Origin: VAYN01 sp964540905
GTDB lineage: Bacteria > Actinomycetota > Thermoleophilia > Solirubrobacterales > 70-9
Direction of reading: 5' to 3'
Length of the DNA stretch: 64,000 bases
Assembly (NCBI GenBank): GCA_964540905.1
Contig: CAZIOS010000001.1
Coordinates: 124,001-188,000 of the forward strand
The notes under the pieces are model-generated. The model saw nothing but the letters and a program-made list of their open reading frames with translations. It ran no database searches and had not been told where the DNA came from. Both the position numbers and the translations under genes were made by a program. Shown one piece after another: positions 17,389-26,361 of the stretch; within the stretch, counting starts at the first letter, position 1, and every line of letters begins with the position of its first letter.

Positions 17389-17793
17389 ATGCCAACCAAT
17401 CTCACCCTTACGCCCGGGCAGCGCTCGGCGCTGTATGAGCAGGTTCGTCTCCACGTCAGCGCGATCAGCGATCTCTGGCTGGCACTGGAGCGAAACCACG
17501 ACTACGAAACGGCCAAGCGGCTGGGCCGCGAGGTCAGCGAAGACTTCCGGCTCCTCGATGACCTGGGCTGGTATCCCAACGACCGTCGCCCAGAGTTCGA
17601 GTTGACGATCCCCGTCGAGGATCTGACGCGGATCCTCGGGCGCCTGCGCAGCGAAGCCGACGGCGGCCTCAATCCGACCGGCGCCGAGCGCGAGTCGAAG
17701 GAACAGGAGGAGCGAGTGGAGCTGGGCCTCCGCCGGGCGCGTGACGTCTGCGATGACCTACTCGCCGGGCTCGCAAACGGAGGGCCTCGATGA
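17389..17793 (+). CDS. Island hypothetical protein, helical
   Basis: 134 aa, ATG 17389 preceded by an excellent AAGGAGG. Mostly helical and charged (LTPGQRSALYEQVRLHVSAI ... KRLGREVSEDFRLLDDLGW ... IPVEDLTRILGRLRSEADGG), with no membrane segments. Overlaps the next gene by ATGA, so the two are coupled. Not recognised; its position as first island gene suggests an accessory mobility or maintenance role. Confidence 0.7.
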   Translation: MPTNLTLTPGQRSALYEQVRLHVSAISDLWLALERNHDYETAKRLGREVSEDFRLLDDLGWYPNDRRPEFELTIPVEDLTRILGRLRSEADGGLNPTGAERESKEQEERVELGLRRARDVCDDLLAGLANGGPR

Positions 17794-18254
17794 GCTGGCG
17801 AAACGGCGGGACCCATCCGCCATTTGGCGAGCCCACCCTCCTCAATTACGCGATCGTCTCCGGAAGGTTGACTGCGCCTCCGCGAAGCGGAGAGGGAGCG
17901 AGGGGAGGCGTGGCGATCCTGCTCGCGCTCCTCGTCCCGGTCCTCAATCCCGAACAGCCTCGGGAGGTCATGACCTGGACCGACCTCGATGTCGAAGTCC
18001 CGGGTCCGGTCGCTGCGCGTCACCGGGTGCGTGCTCTCGACCCCCACCAGTTCGTCCTGGCCGCCGGCCAGGTCAGCGAGTGCTCGACCGCGCGGAACGG
18101 GATCCGGCACAACGTGCTCCTCGCCGATATCGTCCATCCACAGCCACCCGATCCCCCGAACCTCGTCCTCGTCAGCGGGCCGCCCAACGGAGGTTCCGGT
18201 CGCTCATCGGTTCGCACCAATGGGCAGGCTCGACATAGCCAGGCGCGGGCGTAG
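17790..18254 (+). CDS. Island protein with SSB/OB-fold-like N-terminal half
   Basis: 154 aa starting in a four-base overlap with the previous gene. The region NYAIVSGRLTAPPR, GVAILLALLVPVLN and DVEVPGPVAARHRVRALDPHQFVLAAGQVSE followed by RNGIRHNVLLADIVHP has the alternating strand pattern of an OB fold and resembles small mobile-element single-strand-binding proteins, but identity is too weak to be sure. The C-terminal 30 residues are Gly/Ser/Arg-rich and lack an acidic SSB tail. A competing minus-strand frame exists; coupling favours this one. Confidence 0.5.
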   Translation: MSWRNGGTHPPFGEPTLLNYAIVSGRLTAPPRSGEGARGGVAILLALLVPVLNPEQPREVMTWTDLDVEVPGPVAARHRVRALDPHQFVLAAGQVSECSTARNGIRHNVLLADIVHPQPPDPPNLVLVSGPPNGGSGRSSVRTNGQARHSQARA

Positions 18255-18815
18255 TCAAAGCTTGCTGTGAGCTTCGAGCTCTGCTTCCCATTGGGCATGG
18301 GAGTCAGCGAATGCTCGCAGGCACCCCTCTTCAACCGGGGCACGAGCGTATTCGCGATATTCAAGCCCGAAGGCATGGGCGATGGACGATGGATCGTCGG
18401 AGGTTTCCCATTCTTCGGCTGACTGCGACATGGGCTGGGAGCCACAGATTTCATATGCGAGTTGGAAGTTGTCCCGGTCCACCCCCGTCCACTGCCGGTA
18501 CAGCTGCTCGGTGAGAGGCGCCACGCCAGAGCCCGCGGCCTGCGCTGCATGTTCTCGGGCGCGGCGGTGTGCGGCTTTCCTTCGCCGCGCCCTTTCGATT
18601 TCTTCGGCTTCACGGGCTTCGCGGACCTCACGCCGGTGTTGGCGCTCCGCCTGCCGCTTACGCCGATGTTGACGTTCCGCTCGCCGTTGCGTGAAGTGCT
18701 GCGGGGTCGTTGGAGATTCAGCACTTGGCTGAGTTGCACTTCCACCTCCGCACCCGGCCAACGCCGCAACTATGAGCGCCGTCGTCACAAGTCTCGCGCC
18801 TCCCCAGCCGTACAC
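18255..18815 (-). CDS. Putative lipoprotein with charged helical linker
   Basis: 186 aa. Lipobox VAALAGC with Cys about residue 22 predicts membrane-anchored export. A long Arg/Glu-rich stretch (about 45-95, repeated RRAERQHRRKRQAERQHRR units) is probably a single helix or coiled coil. The C-terminal 80 residues form a small domain with two cysteines (LAYEICGSQ ... VEEGCLRAFADSH). Convergent with the preceding gene, ends abutting. Function unknown. Confidence 0.7.
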   Translation of the reverse strand: MYGWGGARLVTTALIVAALAGCGGGSATQPSAESPTTPQHFTQRRAERQHRRKRQAERQHRREVREAREAEEIERARRRKAAHRRAREHAAQAAGSGVAPLTEQLYRQWTGVDRDNFQLAYEICGSQPMSQSAEEWETSDDPSSIAHAFGLEYREYARAPVEEGCLRAFADSHAQWEAELEAHSKL

Positions 18816-18877
18816 ATCACAAACCCTATCCGTTGAAAGCTGCTCACGACAGCAGGATTAACTACTAAGGTGAATCC

Positions 18878-19471
18878 GTGGGCATCGAGGTTGATTCCGA
18901 GGTGGGCATGGAGACAGCAGACTGTGGCAGTTGCACTGCCGTACTTGCTTCGCCGGCCTTCGAGTACCGCTCGTACGGCATCGGTGCGATGGTCGTTGGC
19001 CTGGTGGCTGGAGTCGCAGCGATCGCAGTTGAACCTCCGCTGAGGGCTCTATTCCTACTTGTCGTCTTCGGAGGTCCTTTCGCGATCCTTCTGCACCTGT
19101 TTGTCGTACGGCCAATGGTGCGCCGAGTAGCTGTCGAGGCAACCCCGCTTAGCGGATGCGAGCCCGAGGCCGATGACGCCACCCGCCGGCGAGTCGGCCG
19201 GATGCTCGCTCTGCAGGTAACCGGATTGGCCGTAATAGCCGTTCTCGGAACCCTGCAGAATGTTCCCGGCCTTCCGTTTGCCAGTGGCGCGCTCCTTGGC
19301 TTCGGGGCGAGTATGTTCGCGGCGAGTCGCTGGCTTGGGCGCTGGGAGGATGAGCATTCCGTCTCGCTGTTTCGCGCGCCCCGCTACAGCTGGCGGCACG
19401 ACCCGCAAAGCGGCCGCCTCGGTGGCGGGCTGCTGGACCCGCGCGACTTCTTCCTCGTTCGGCGCTCCTAG
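18878..19471 (+). CDS. Four-helix membrane protein with a paralogue outside the island
   Basis: 197 aa from GTG 18878. Hydrophobic helices at about 33-50, 54-75, 110-128 and 135-150. The C-terminal tail ASRWLGRWEDEHSVSLFRAP ... LLDPRDFFLVRRS is cytoplasmic and basic. The N-terminal YRSYGIGAMVVGL and the tail reappear in a damaged copy at 59207-59665 beyond the island, so a duplication or exchange between chromosome and island has occurred. Function unknown. Confidence 0.75.
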   Translation: MGIEVDSEVGMETADCGSCTAVLASPAFEYRSYGIGAMVVGLVAGVAAIAVEPPLRALFLLVVFGGPFAILLHLFVVRPMVRRVAVEATPLSGCEPEADDATRRRVGRMLALQVTGLAVIAVLGTLQNVPGLPFASGALLGFGASMFAASRWLGRWEDEHSVSLFRAPRYSWRHDPQSGRLGGGLLDPRDFFLVRRS

Positions 19472-19486
19472 GGACACGGATCCGCC

Positions 19487-19702
19487 TCAGGCGCGGTGGC
19501 GCACTGCGTAGTGCAGCTTGCCAGCGAACCAAAGGCTTGCACCCAAGGCGAGCGGGATCGCCGCGCTGCCGTCGCCGGTCGCGGCAAGGCCGGCGGCTCT
19601 CACCAAGACGAGCAGGGAGCCGCCGACTCGCAGCACGAGCCCACCGAGGAGACAGAAGCCAAGGAGGGCAAGGATCACGATCCCAATCGCGGAGGCGGTC
19701 AT
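19487..19702 (-). CDS. Small two-helix membrane protein coupled to integrase
   Basis: 71 aa with two transmembrane segments (IGIVILALLGFCLLGGLVLRVG and IPLALGASLWFAGKLHYAV). It is the last gene of the mobility operon and overlaps the integrase stop by four bases. Role unknown. Confidence 0.6.
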   Translation of the reverse strand: MTASAIGIVILALLGFCLLGGLVLRVGGSLLVLVRAAGLAATGDGSAAIPLALGASLWFAGKLHYAVRHRA

Positions 19703-21003
19703 TGACGCGCCTCCTTCTCAGCAGCTAGGTCCAATCCTCTCTCCTCGAGCCTCTCGCCGTTGACCAACGCCTTCAACCGCTCGCGCTCGCCATCGCCCCG
19801 GCGCATGATGTGGGTGTAGACGCGCAGGGTGAACTTCGGATCGGTGTGGCCGAGCTGGGTCATGACCGAGGCGGGGTCCTCGCCGGTCGCGACGAGGATC
19901 GAGGCGAAGGTGTGGCGCAATTTGTGCGGCGTGAGGCCGCGCGGTAGCGGTATCGCGCCGCGTTCCTCGAGCAGCTCGTTCGCCCGTTTGACGGCGGAGG
20001 CGAGGATTCGGTTGCGCAGGTTGTCCTTGTCTCGCCGACCGCCCGCGCTGGTGGGAAAGACTGGGTCGTCGGGGCCGGTGCGAGTGGCACGCGCCTTCTG
20101 CATCGCGAGATCGTCCTGGAGGATCGGCAGCAGGTGGATCTCCCGCAGCCCGGCCGTGGTCTTCGAGCGCGCGATGTGAAGGCGGCCGTTGGCGAGATCG
20201 ACGTCGCGCCAGTTCAGGGCGCAGAGTTCGTTGGCCCTGAGGCCGGCGAAGAGGAGCGTCGCGATGATCGGGCGGCGGTCGGTGGTGTGGAAGTGGCAGT
20301 CGCGGTCGAGCTGGCCGGCCGCCTCCAGCAGAGTCTTGATCTGCTCGACGGAGTCGAGGTGCACGGGCGCGCGCTTCGTCACCTTGAGCCGGCGGCGCCT
20401 GCCCATCGCCGGATTGCGGTGGATGTGTTCGTACTCCACCGCCATCGAAAGCACCCACTGCAACCCGTCGATCGCTTTGTTGATCGTCGAGGCGCCGAGC
20501 GGCCGCAGCACCTGCCCGTGTTTATTGCGCATCGGGTTTTCGGCCTCGATGGCTCGCCGCCTCGCCTCGGAGAACTCCACCATGTAGCGGCGATATTCAT
20601 CGACAGCGGGAACGTCGATCTCGTCCAGCGGCCAGTCGCCGAAGTAGGGGATCAGGTGGCTGAGCGACCACTCCATGTACTCGTGGGTGTGTTGGCTGAC
20701 TTCACCTCGGCGCGCCTCGTGCAGGCGCAAGGCGAACTCACCGAAGGTCGGCATCGTCTGCGTGGCCCGCTCATCGGCGGCCTTTCGGCCCCGCGGCGGA
20801 GGAACCCAGAGCCCGCGCCTCACATCGGCCATCACGTTGTCGAGCTCCTGCTTGGCGCGCCTGCGCGTCCACCCATCGCTCTCCAGCCCGAGCGTCAAGT
20901 ACTGGCGCTCTCCGTAGGCGCGGAAGCGAAGGGCGTAGCCTCGGCCGCCCTTCCAGAGCCTCTCCAGCACCTGCCCTTCCGATCTACCAGCCACTCCGAT
21001 CAC
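19699..21003 (-). CDS. int: Tyrosine recombinase (island integrase)
   Basis: 434 aa from GTG 21003 with GGGAGG upstream. N-terminal arm-binding/AP2-like region (LWKGGRGYALRFRAYGERQYLTLG), SAM-like core-binding domain (TFGEFALRLHEARRGEVSQHTHEYMEWSLSHLIPYFGDWPL), then the catalytic domain with Arg in LLFAGLRANELCALNWRDVDL, Lys in SKTTAGLREIHL, HxxR in LTPHKLRHTFASI, His in LGHTDP and the nucleophile Tyr in LRVYTHIM. All catalytic residues are present, so it looks active. It most likely recombines at the tRNA-Ala 3' end. Confidence 0.95.
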   Translation of the reverse strand: MIGVAGRSEGQVLERLWKGGRGYALRFRAYGERQYLTLGLESDGWTRRRAKQELDNVMADVRRGLWVPPPRGRKAADERATQTMPTFGEFALRLHEARRGEVSQHTHEYMEWSLSHLIPYFGDWPLDEIDVPAVDEYRRYMVEFSEARRRAIEAENPMRNKHGQVLRPLGASTINKAIDGLQWVLSMAVEYEHIHRNPAMGRRRRLKVTKRAPVHLDSVEQIKTLLEAAGQLDRDCHFHTTDRRPIIATLLFAGLRANELCALNWRDVDLANGRLHIARSKTTAGLREIHLLPILQDDLAMQKARATRTGPDDPVFPTSAGGRRDKDNLRNRILASAVKRANELLEERGAIPLPRGLTPHKLRHTFASILVATGEDPASVMTQLGHTDPKFTLRVYTHIMRRGDGERERLKALVNGERLEERGLDLAAEKEARQ

Positions 21004-21569
21004 CTCCCGTGTCGAGGCGTCGGGGGCAGGCTGGCGCGATCGCCTGTGGGCAACCGAGGACCCCGGCCGCGGCTAGGCTGATCATCGCGCCGAAGCTTTG
21101 CCTCCGGCGCCGGGCCGGGGGCGTTCGTGCGCCGCCCGGCCGCTATTTCTTGCCCGACGACACTAGCTCTGCTGCGGCGAGGAAGCGAGTCGCGACGGGC
21201 ATCCCCGGCAATCGGCCCATATCGGCTCCCAGGGCCGGACCCGGAGGCTCCGAGCGTGTCTATCCGAGCGCTCACCTCGACAGGATCGAAGCGAAGCCTT
21301 GGGCGCTCTCCCCCGCCGAGCCGGCGGGCACCGAGCTCATCGGCGTGGGCGTAGACCCAGGAGCGATCGAGGCCGCACCACTGCGCGACCTCGGCGGCGC
21401 TCATCAGACGGCCCGGCTGCGCGGTAGGACGATCTGCCCTCACCAGCTCGGCAATCCGCTGGGCCAGCACCTCGATCGTCTCGCTGGTGAGACGAACCTC
21501 CTCGGGGTGGCGCGAGCGACGGCGGGTCTCGCCCCGGTGCCCCCGGCGTTCGTTGCTTCCACGGTCCAC
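21000..21569 (-). CDS. Excisionase-like helix-turn-helix protein
   Basis: 189 aa from GTG 21569, three bases after the upstream stop; its stop overlaps the integrase GTG (GTGA). The helical segment ETIEVLAQRIAELVRA is followed by a MerR/Xis-type winged helix MSAAEVAQWCGLDRSWVYAHADELGARRLGGG ... LRFDPVEV. The C-terminal 80 residues are basic and disordered. Probably the recombination directionality factor or a regulator of the integrase. Confidence 0.75.
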   Translation of the reverse strand: MDRGSNERRGHRGETRRRSRHPEEVRLTSETIEVLAQRIAELVRADRPTAQPGRLMSAAEVAQWCGLDRSWVYAHADELGARRLGGGERPRLRFDPVEVSARIDTLGASGSGPGSRYGPIAGDARRDSLPRRSRASVVGQEIAAGRRTNAPGPAPEAKLRRDDQPSRGRGPRLPTGDRASLPPTPRHGR

Positions 21570-21571
21570 CG

Positions 21572-22549
21572 CTAGCGCTTCCTTCCCTCGTCTGCCAGCG
21601 GGCTCCCTAGCCAGTCGACCGCCGGCTCGGGTTCGCGGACGTCGCGGAAGATCGGTTCGAAGGGACCCTGGCCCACGAGGTCCTCCAGAAGGCAGATCGA
21701 GATCCGAACCGCACGCGCCCCGGCGAACCGAGGGTTGCCGCAAAGCAGGGCGCTGACGCCGGCGCATCGACGCTCCAGCGCGGCTCGGGAGGCGCCGGTG
21801 AGGACGCAGTTGACTTTCGGGAACCGTGGATAGTGCTGCTTCCAGACCGGCTCTCCGTCGCTGCCCTTGAACCGATGCAGTTCCGCGTAGCGGGCGAGCT
21901 CGGCGACCAGGCGGTCGATCGAGAGGGTCGCCCGGTCGAGCTCCAGGAAGCGCAGCTCGAGGGCGAGGCGCCCTCCCTCCTCTCGCAGGTAGGTAAGCAC
22001 CGCGTCGGCGAAGAGGGTGCGGCGTCGACGGCCGCGGCCGCGCGAGAGGGGATGAGCGACCTCGTGGCGCCATGAGAGCGGCCCGAACTCATCGCCCCGC
22101 TCGCGCGCCGCGCGCAGGAAGGCGATGCCGGCGTCGTTGACGGCGAGGGTGTGGGCGCGGAGCTGTCCGGCGACCTCGCTCGCCGACAGGGGCCTCGGGC
22201 TCTCCTCCAAGGCGTGGGCCTTATGCGCCAACCTCACCCCACGCTCGGTAGCGAACCAGAGCCTCTGGCCGGAATGCGGCGGGCGGTTGAAGGCGACCAG
22301 CTCCGCCTCCCTCAGTCGGCCCAGCACCTGCTGCGCCCAGCGACTGCGACTGGCGGGCAGGTGGACCTCCCTCACCTGCTCGGTCGTGAGCACTCGGTGC
22401 TGGACAAGGGAGGCGAGGATCTCGACCGCCGTCTCCGGCAGGCCGCTGGCGGGCGAGGCACTCGTCTCAGTTGCCAACGCTCTTGCCTCCGAGCCAGTAC
22501 GGGCTCTCCTCCTCGGGCTCTTCGAGCTGCTCCTCGTCGGGTGGGGCAA
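21572..22549 (-). CDS. Replication-relaxation (Replic_Relax) family protein
   Basis: Up to 325 aa; the first 27 residues overlap the upstream ATPase gene and are basic, so the true start may be nearer 22480. Winged-helix N-terminus (ETAVEILASLVQHRVLTTEQVREVHLPA ... VLGRLREAELV ... WFATERGVRLA), then RAHTLAVNDAGIAFLRAARE and the core ADAVLTYLREEGGRLALELRFLELDRATLSIDRLVAELARY typical of actinobacterial Replic_Relax proteins, thought to act in plasmid or ICE replication and mobilisation. Lies in the mobility operon. Confidence 0.85.
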   Translation of the reverse strand: MPHPTRSSSKSPRRRARTGSEARALATETSASPASGLPETAVEILASLVQHRVLTTEQVREVHLPASRSRWAQQVLGRLREAELVAFNRPPHSGQRLWFATERGVRLAHKAHALEESPRPLSASEVAGQLRAHTLAVNDAGIAFLRAARERGDEFGPLSWRHEVAHPLSRGRGRRRRTLFADAVLTYLREEGGRLALELRFLELDRATLSIDRLVAELARYAELHRFKGSDGEPVWKQHYPRFPKVNCVLTGASRAALERRCAGVSALLCGNPRFAGARAVRISICLLEDLVGQGPFEPIFRDVREPEPAVDWLGSPLADEGRKR

Positions 22550-25070
22550 GGCCCTTCAGGTGAGCGAGGATCCTGTCGTCGAGCGTCTCCAAGTGCTCGG
22601 AGACCTGCGCCGGCTCTGCCCGCCCGACGGCACCGGCGAGGGGTCCGCCGATGCCGGCTTCCGACTTCTCGTGCACGTCCTCGACCCGGATCCCGCGCAG
22701 GGCGAAGGGTCGGCTCAGCTCGCCTTCGTGGGTGACCTGGGTGACGAACTGAAAGCGCGGCAGCCCGACCATCACCGCGGGGCTCGGCTGCCTGCCCCAC
22801 TCTTTGGTCAGCAGCGCCGCCGCGTGGGAGTTGAGCGCGGTGGCCAGCATGTGGGAGCGGTTGGTGGTGAGTGCGTTCAGGGTCTGGGCGGAGAGCCGCT
22901 CGGGGTTCTGGTTCAACAGCACGGCCCGCAACCCGAACTTGGCGCTCTGCTCGAGCAGGGCGGCGAGGCTCCCCGAGCCGCCGCCGTCATAGCTCTGCAC
23001 CTCGTCGAGAAAGACCCAGAAGGGCTTTCGCCTCTTCGCGGCCAGCTCGCCGCGGCTGCGAGCGGAGTGCAGGAGGTCGAAGACCAGCAGGTTCGCCAGC
23101 AAGCGCTCCTGCGAGTGGCCGGCGCCCGGGCAGGCGAGGACGATCAGCCCCTCGTCCATCGCCTCGCGGATGCGGAAGCTGCCCTGGCTCTGGCCGAGCA
23201 GGGTGCGCATCGCGCTCGATAGCTGCAGGCGGTCGACGAGGTTGGTGACCGGGGTGATCGCCTCGGGGCTGAGCAGCGGGAAGCGGTCACGCCAGAAGCG
23301 CCGGGAGGCCGCGGGCAGGAAGGGCATGGCTGCCTCCCGCCAGCCCTTGTCGGAGAGCAGGGTCGGCAGCTGGAAGATCGTCGGCGCCAGCTCGGGCCGC
23401 AACACCTTGGCGATCCCCACCAGGGCCGCCGCGGCGTGACTCGTCAGGTTGATCGCCCGCGTCGAGCGCTCGCCCCATTCGAGCACCGAGGAGAAGGCGT
23501 CGACCAGCGCGGCGACCTGCTCCTCCCCTTCTCCCTCGCCGCCGAGCTCGAAGAGGTTCCAGCCCGGTTGGGCCTCGGCGTGGCCGGGTCCGAGGTCGAT
23601 CTCCACCACCCGGCTGCGCAGCTTCGGATCGCTCAGGTAGGGACGGATCCGCTCCAGGGCATCGCCGTGGGGGTCGAGGAAGAAACCGCCGTGACCTGAG
23701 CGCACCAGGTGGACGAACTGGGCGATCGCGAGCTCGGTCTTGCCATAGCGCGAGCGGCCGGCGATGTAGGAGAAGAAGGTGTCGGCGGCCCTGACGCCGA
23801 GGACACGCTCGGAGCCACTGGTGCCTACCTTGCCGAGCGGGATCACGTCTGCTTTGTCTGGATCGAACTCCGGCAGCTTCGGCGCCGCCGCGAGCAGCGT
23901 CCCAGCCCGGGCGACGTTGTCGCCGCGGCAGTGCATGCTCGGAGGCTTGAGGAAGCCGGCCATCTCGCTGGCGGTGAGAACCGCTCGCTTGGGCGGAGCG
24001 AAGAGGCCGGTGTCCATGCGGCGATCGAAGCGGGCGCGCCGCAGCGGCAGGTCGGAGCCGAGGAACGCGAAGCCGAGCGAGAGGCCGCGGGCGCGCAGCC
24101 AGTTCTGAGCCGTGAGGGGTGCAAAGGCGCCGAGCAGGAGTTGCATCGTCGACTTGGCGCGAGCGCGATCGACGGCCCGGCAGCGCAGCAGGATCTGGGC
24201 TTCGAAGAGGGTACCGGCGTCGCGCAGTTTCTCCTCCAGGGCGTCGTTGACCATCCGGCGCTCGAGCAGCTTGTCGGGGCTGGGGCGACCCTTGCTGCGC
24301 TCGTTGCCTTCGAGGCGCTCGAGCAGGCTCGGGCGCTCGCCGTACTTGCGGGCGGCCCGTCGGCGCAGGGAGCGGCGCAGGCGTTCGCGGCGATGGCCAG
24401 AGGCGGGGAGTAGGTCGATGCAGATGCTGACCTCCTCCCCCTTCTTCGGCCGGGAAACCTCGAGGGCCGAGGCGAAGCCCTGCAGCGGATCGGGCTCCAA
24501 GGAGAGCCGAGCCAGGGGCTCGAGACTCGAGCGGGCGAGGGTCAGCTCGGTCCGAACGGTGGCCAACGCCTCGGCGCCCTTTCGCTCGCCAAGAACGTCC
24601 TTGGGCTCACGCACCTCGAAGCCCTCATAGGCTCCGAGGGCTCCCCGTAGGGCCTTGCCCGACCGCTCCGGCACGCTCAGCAGGTACACCAGCCGACCCT
24701 CGGCGTCGTTGGTGAGTCGCACCCGCACCGCCTGGGCGCGGCGATCAAACCAGCCGCGCAGGCGGCGTTCGGTCGCGGCGAGCTCGGCGGCGAAGCGAAG
24801 GACGGCGTCGGTCTTGGGGTCGAAGTCATCGGCCGGCACCACGGCCACCTCCTGACGACTGGCCAGCGTGCGGTTGATCGAGAGCAGCCGCTGCGTAGCC
24901 AGCGCGGAGGCGATAGCGAGGGTGCCGAGAGCGAGGGGCGCGAGCGAGCCGACGGCGGAGAGCACTTGGCCGGGGCTGATGGTTGAGATGGTCCGCCAGA
25001 CAGCGATGCTGACAGCGCCGATGAGGATCGCGATCATCGGCCTCGGGTCCTGTCGATCGACCGGGTTCAT
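22467..25070 (-). CDS. TraG/VirD4-like DNA-transfer ATPase
   Basis: 867 aa. Two N-terminal transmembrane helices (IAILIGAVSIAVWRTIS; LAPLALGTLAIASALA), a central region of about 350 residues, then a RecA/HerA-type ATPase: Walker A AGRSRYGKTELAIAQFV, FLDPHGDALERI, Walker B FWVFLDEVQSY, and LLNQNPERLSAQTLNALTTN as sensor motif. This is the architecture of a type IV coupling protein moving DNA of an ICE or mobilizable element. No relaxase or T4SS channel genes are in the window, so transfer would need a helper or a single-pump mechanism. Confidence 0.9.
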   Translation of the reverse strand: MNPVDRQDPRPMIAILIGAVSIAVWRTISTISPGQVLSAVGSLAPLALGTLAIASALATQRLLSINRTLASRQEVAVVPADDFDPKTDAVLRFAAELAATERRLRGWFDRRAQAVRVRLTNDAEGRLVYLLSVPERSGKALRGALGAYEGFEVREPKDVLGERKGAEALATVRTELTLARSSLEPLARLSLEPDPLQGFASALEVSRPKKGEEVSICIDLLPASGHRRERLRRSLRRRAARKYGERPSLLERLEGNERSKGRPSPDKLLERRMVNDALEEKLRDAGTLFEAQILLRCRAVDRARAKSTMQLLLGAFAPLTAQNWLRARGLSLGFAFLGSDLPLRRARFDRRMDTGLFAPPKRAVLTASEMAGFLKPPSMHCRGDNVARAGTLLAAAPKLPEFDPDKADVIPLGKVGTSGSERVLGVRAADTFFSYIAGRSRYGKTELAIAQFVHLVRSGHGGFFLDPHGDALERIRPYLSDPKLRSRVVEIDLGPGHAEAQPGWNLFELGGEGEGEEQVAALVDAFSSVLEWGERSTRAINLTSHAAAALVGIAKVLRPELAPTIFQLPTLLSDKGWREAAMPFLPAASRRFWRDRFPLLSPEAITPVTNLVDRLQLSSAMRTLLGQSQGSFRIREAMDEGLIVLACPGAGHSQERLLANLLVFDLLHSARSRGELAAKRRKPFWVFLDEVQSYDGGGSGSLAALLEQSAKFGLRAVLLNQNPERLSAQTLNALTTNRSHMLATALNSHAAALLTKEWGRQPSPAVMVGLPRFQFVTQVTHEGELSRPFALRGIRVEDVHEKSEAGIGGPLAGAVGRAEPAQVSEHLETLDDRILAHLKGLAPPDEEQLEEPEEESPYWLGGKSVGN

Positions 25071-25267
25071 GGACCGACCTCGAGGTGGAGCAGAGATGTC
25101 GGCAAAACCGCAGCGGCGGAAGCACGCTGGCGGTGCGGAATGGTTTGAGTCTCGATCCGATCGTGAGCGGTCGGATAGGCGGTTTGTTGTGCGGTCGGTT
25201 GTGCGAGGGGGAGATCGAGGTCAGTTGCGTTCAAACGGGGCCTCCTGTAGCAATGGAAGGTGTTCAT
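25067..25267 (-). CDS. Possible small leader gene before the transfer ATPase
   Basis: 66 aa from ATG 25267 (MNTFHCYRRPRLNATDLDLP), rich in Ala, Thr and Gln with no recognisable domain. Its stop overlaps the ATPase ATG by four bases as elsewhere in this operon, the main argument that it is translated. An AAGGA is present but only one or two bases before the ATG. Confidence 0.35.
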   Translation of the reverse strand: MNTFHCYRRPRLNATDLDLPLAQPTAQQTAYPTAHDRIETQTIPHRQRASAAAVLPTSLLHLEVGP

Positions 25268-25649
25268 TCCTTCCGGAGTAGCTCCGTGAAACGGAGAAGT
25301 CAAGTCAGCGAATTGGCACTCCCGTAATCGCCGCGTATCCCCGACAATCCGCGGTAATAAGTGAGCCGTTCTCTTACGACACTTTTAGGTTCGGCTCAGT
25401 CGAGCCCGCGACTTCTTGCCTTTCCGCAACTGCCCTCTTGCGAGCAGCCAGAGCGAGCACCATCTCCCATCGTCCATAGCCCGAAACACGACATTACGTA
25501 GACGAGCGTCGCGCGGCTCCAGTCGAGTCCGGCCACTGTCATGCCGGCCCGCACCCGGCGCCCACGCGCGGGTGCGCCCTGATCTCTGCGAGCCACACCA
25601 AGGAACGCGACGTTCGCGGGAGTGGTTCCCACATATCCTGTAGCTCCTG
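25268..25649. promoter_or_regulatory. Divergent intergenic region with alternative hairpins
   Basis: About 380 bases without a convincing gene. At 25274-25296 three arms, CGGAG, CTCCG(T) and ACGGAG, can pair as two mutually exclusive hairpins sharing the middle arm. Nearby (25161-25205, inside the small leader gene) the sequence GCGGTCGG / GCGGTTTGTTGT / GCGGTCGGTTGT is a loose tandem repeat. It probably holds the promoter of the mobility operon; an oriT cannot be excluded. Confidence 0.45.
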
Positions 25650-26343
25650 GTGATCACGACCCTGCTATCCGAAGCGCGTGCGGCCGCGGACCGCGACGCA
25701 TCGTGGCTCGGCTCGATCGACCACCTCACCTTGCTGTCCGATTCGTTGGAACCGATCTTCGGTTTGTCCGACATCGAACTTTCCTGGGGACCCTCCGGCG
25801 CACCGGGCTACTGGGAGGCCGCGTCCCGCCAGATCATTCTCGAGCGGCCCACCCCGAGCGCCGGGCAGAACTCGCAGGACCTTGCCGAGGTGACGGTCCT
25901 CTCACTCCTGCACGAGACACTGCATGCCCGGTTCAGCACGCCCGCTCCTTCCTTCCGCCGAAACCTCACCCGCGTAACTCCACGCGACCGGGGTGATCTT
26001 CGATCTACTCGAGGACGGACGGATCACGAAGCTCGCCACGGCGGACAGCCCGGAGTTCGGCCCGCCGCTCGAAAGGTTCGCGACCCAGGCAGTGGATCAA
26101 CTCGAAATGCGGACCGGACCCAACGCCTCCACGACGGAACCGCCTAGACCGCCCGACCAGCTCGCCTTCGCCGTGATGGCCTACGCGCTTCAACCGGACA
26201 GAGTCGTCCTGCTTCATCCTGGCGTGAGCGAGGAGCTCGGAAACCTCAAGGAGGTCATCGGTCAGACCCGTGGAGGTACCACCGAGGACTGTGGTGCCAC
26301 GGCGATAACCCTGGTCGAACGCATATCCGAATTCCGTCCGTGA
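25650..26343 (+). pseudogene. Frameshifted metallopeptidase-like / VWA-associated gene fragment
   Basis: The frame from GTG 25650 runs through VTVLSLLHETLHARFSTP (an HExxH-like HETLH motif); a second frame from 25993 continues IFDLLEDGRITKLATADSPE, the expected continuation in CobT-like/predicted metal-dependent peptidase proteins (HE..H followed by an N/D-x-LEDGRIE helix). The switch is a one-base shift between 25975 (TAA in the second frame) and 25993. The combined product of about 230 aa also lacks the C-terminal VWA domain of full-length relatives. It converges with the giant gene 18 bases away. Likely a decayed gene. Confidence 0.55.
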
Positions 26344-26361
26344 GGCGCGGGGCGGGCGCTA

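Noticed and set aside
17112..17438. Possible gene just inside attL
   Set aside because: The open frame overlaps the well-supported gene at 17389, has no ribosome binding site and a composition like a random frame.
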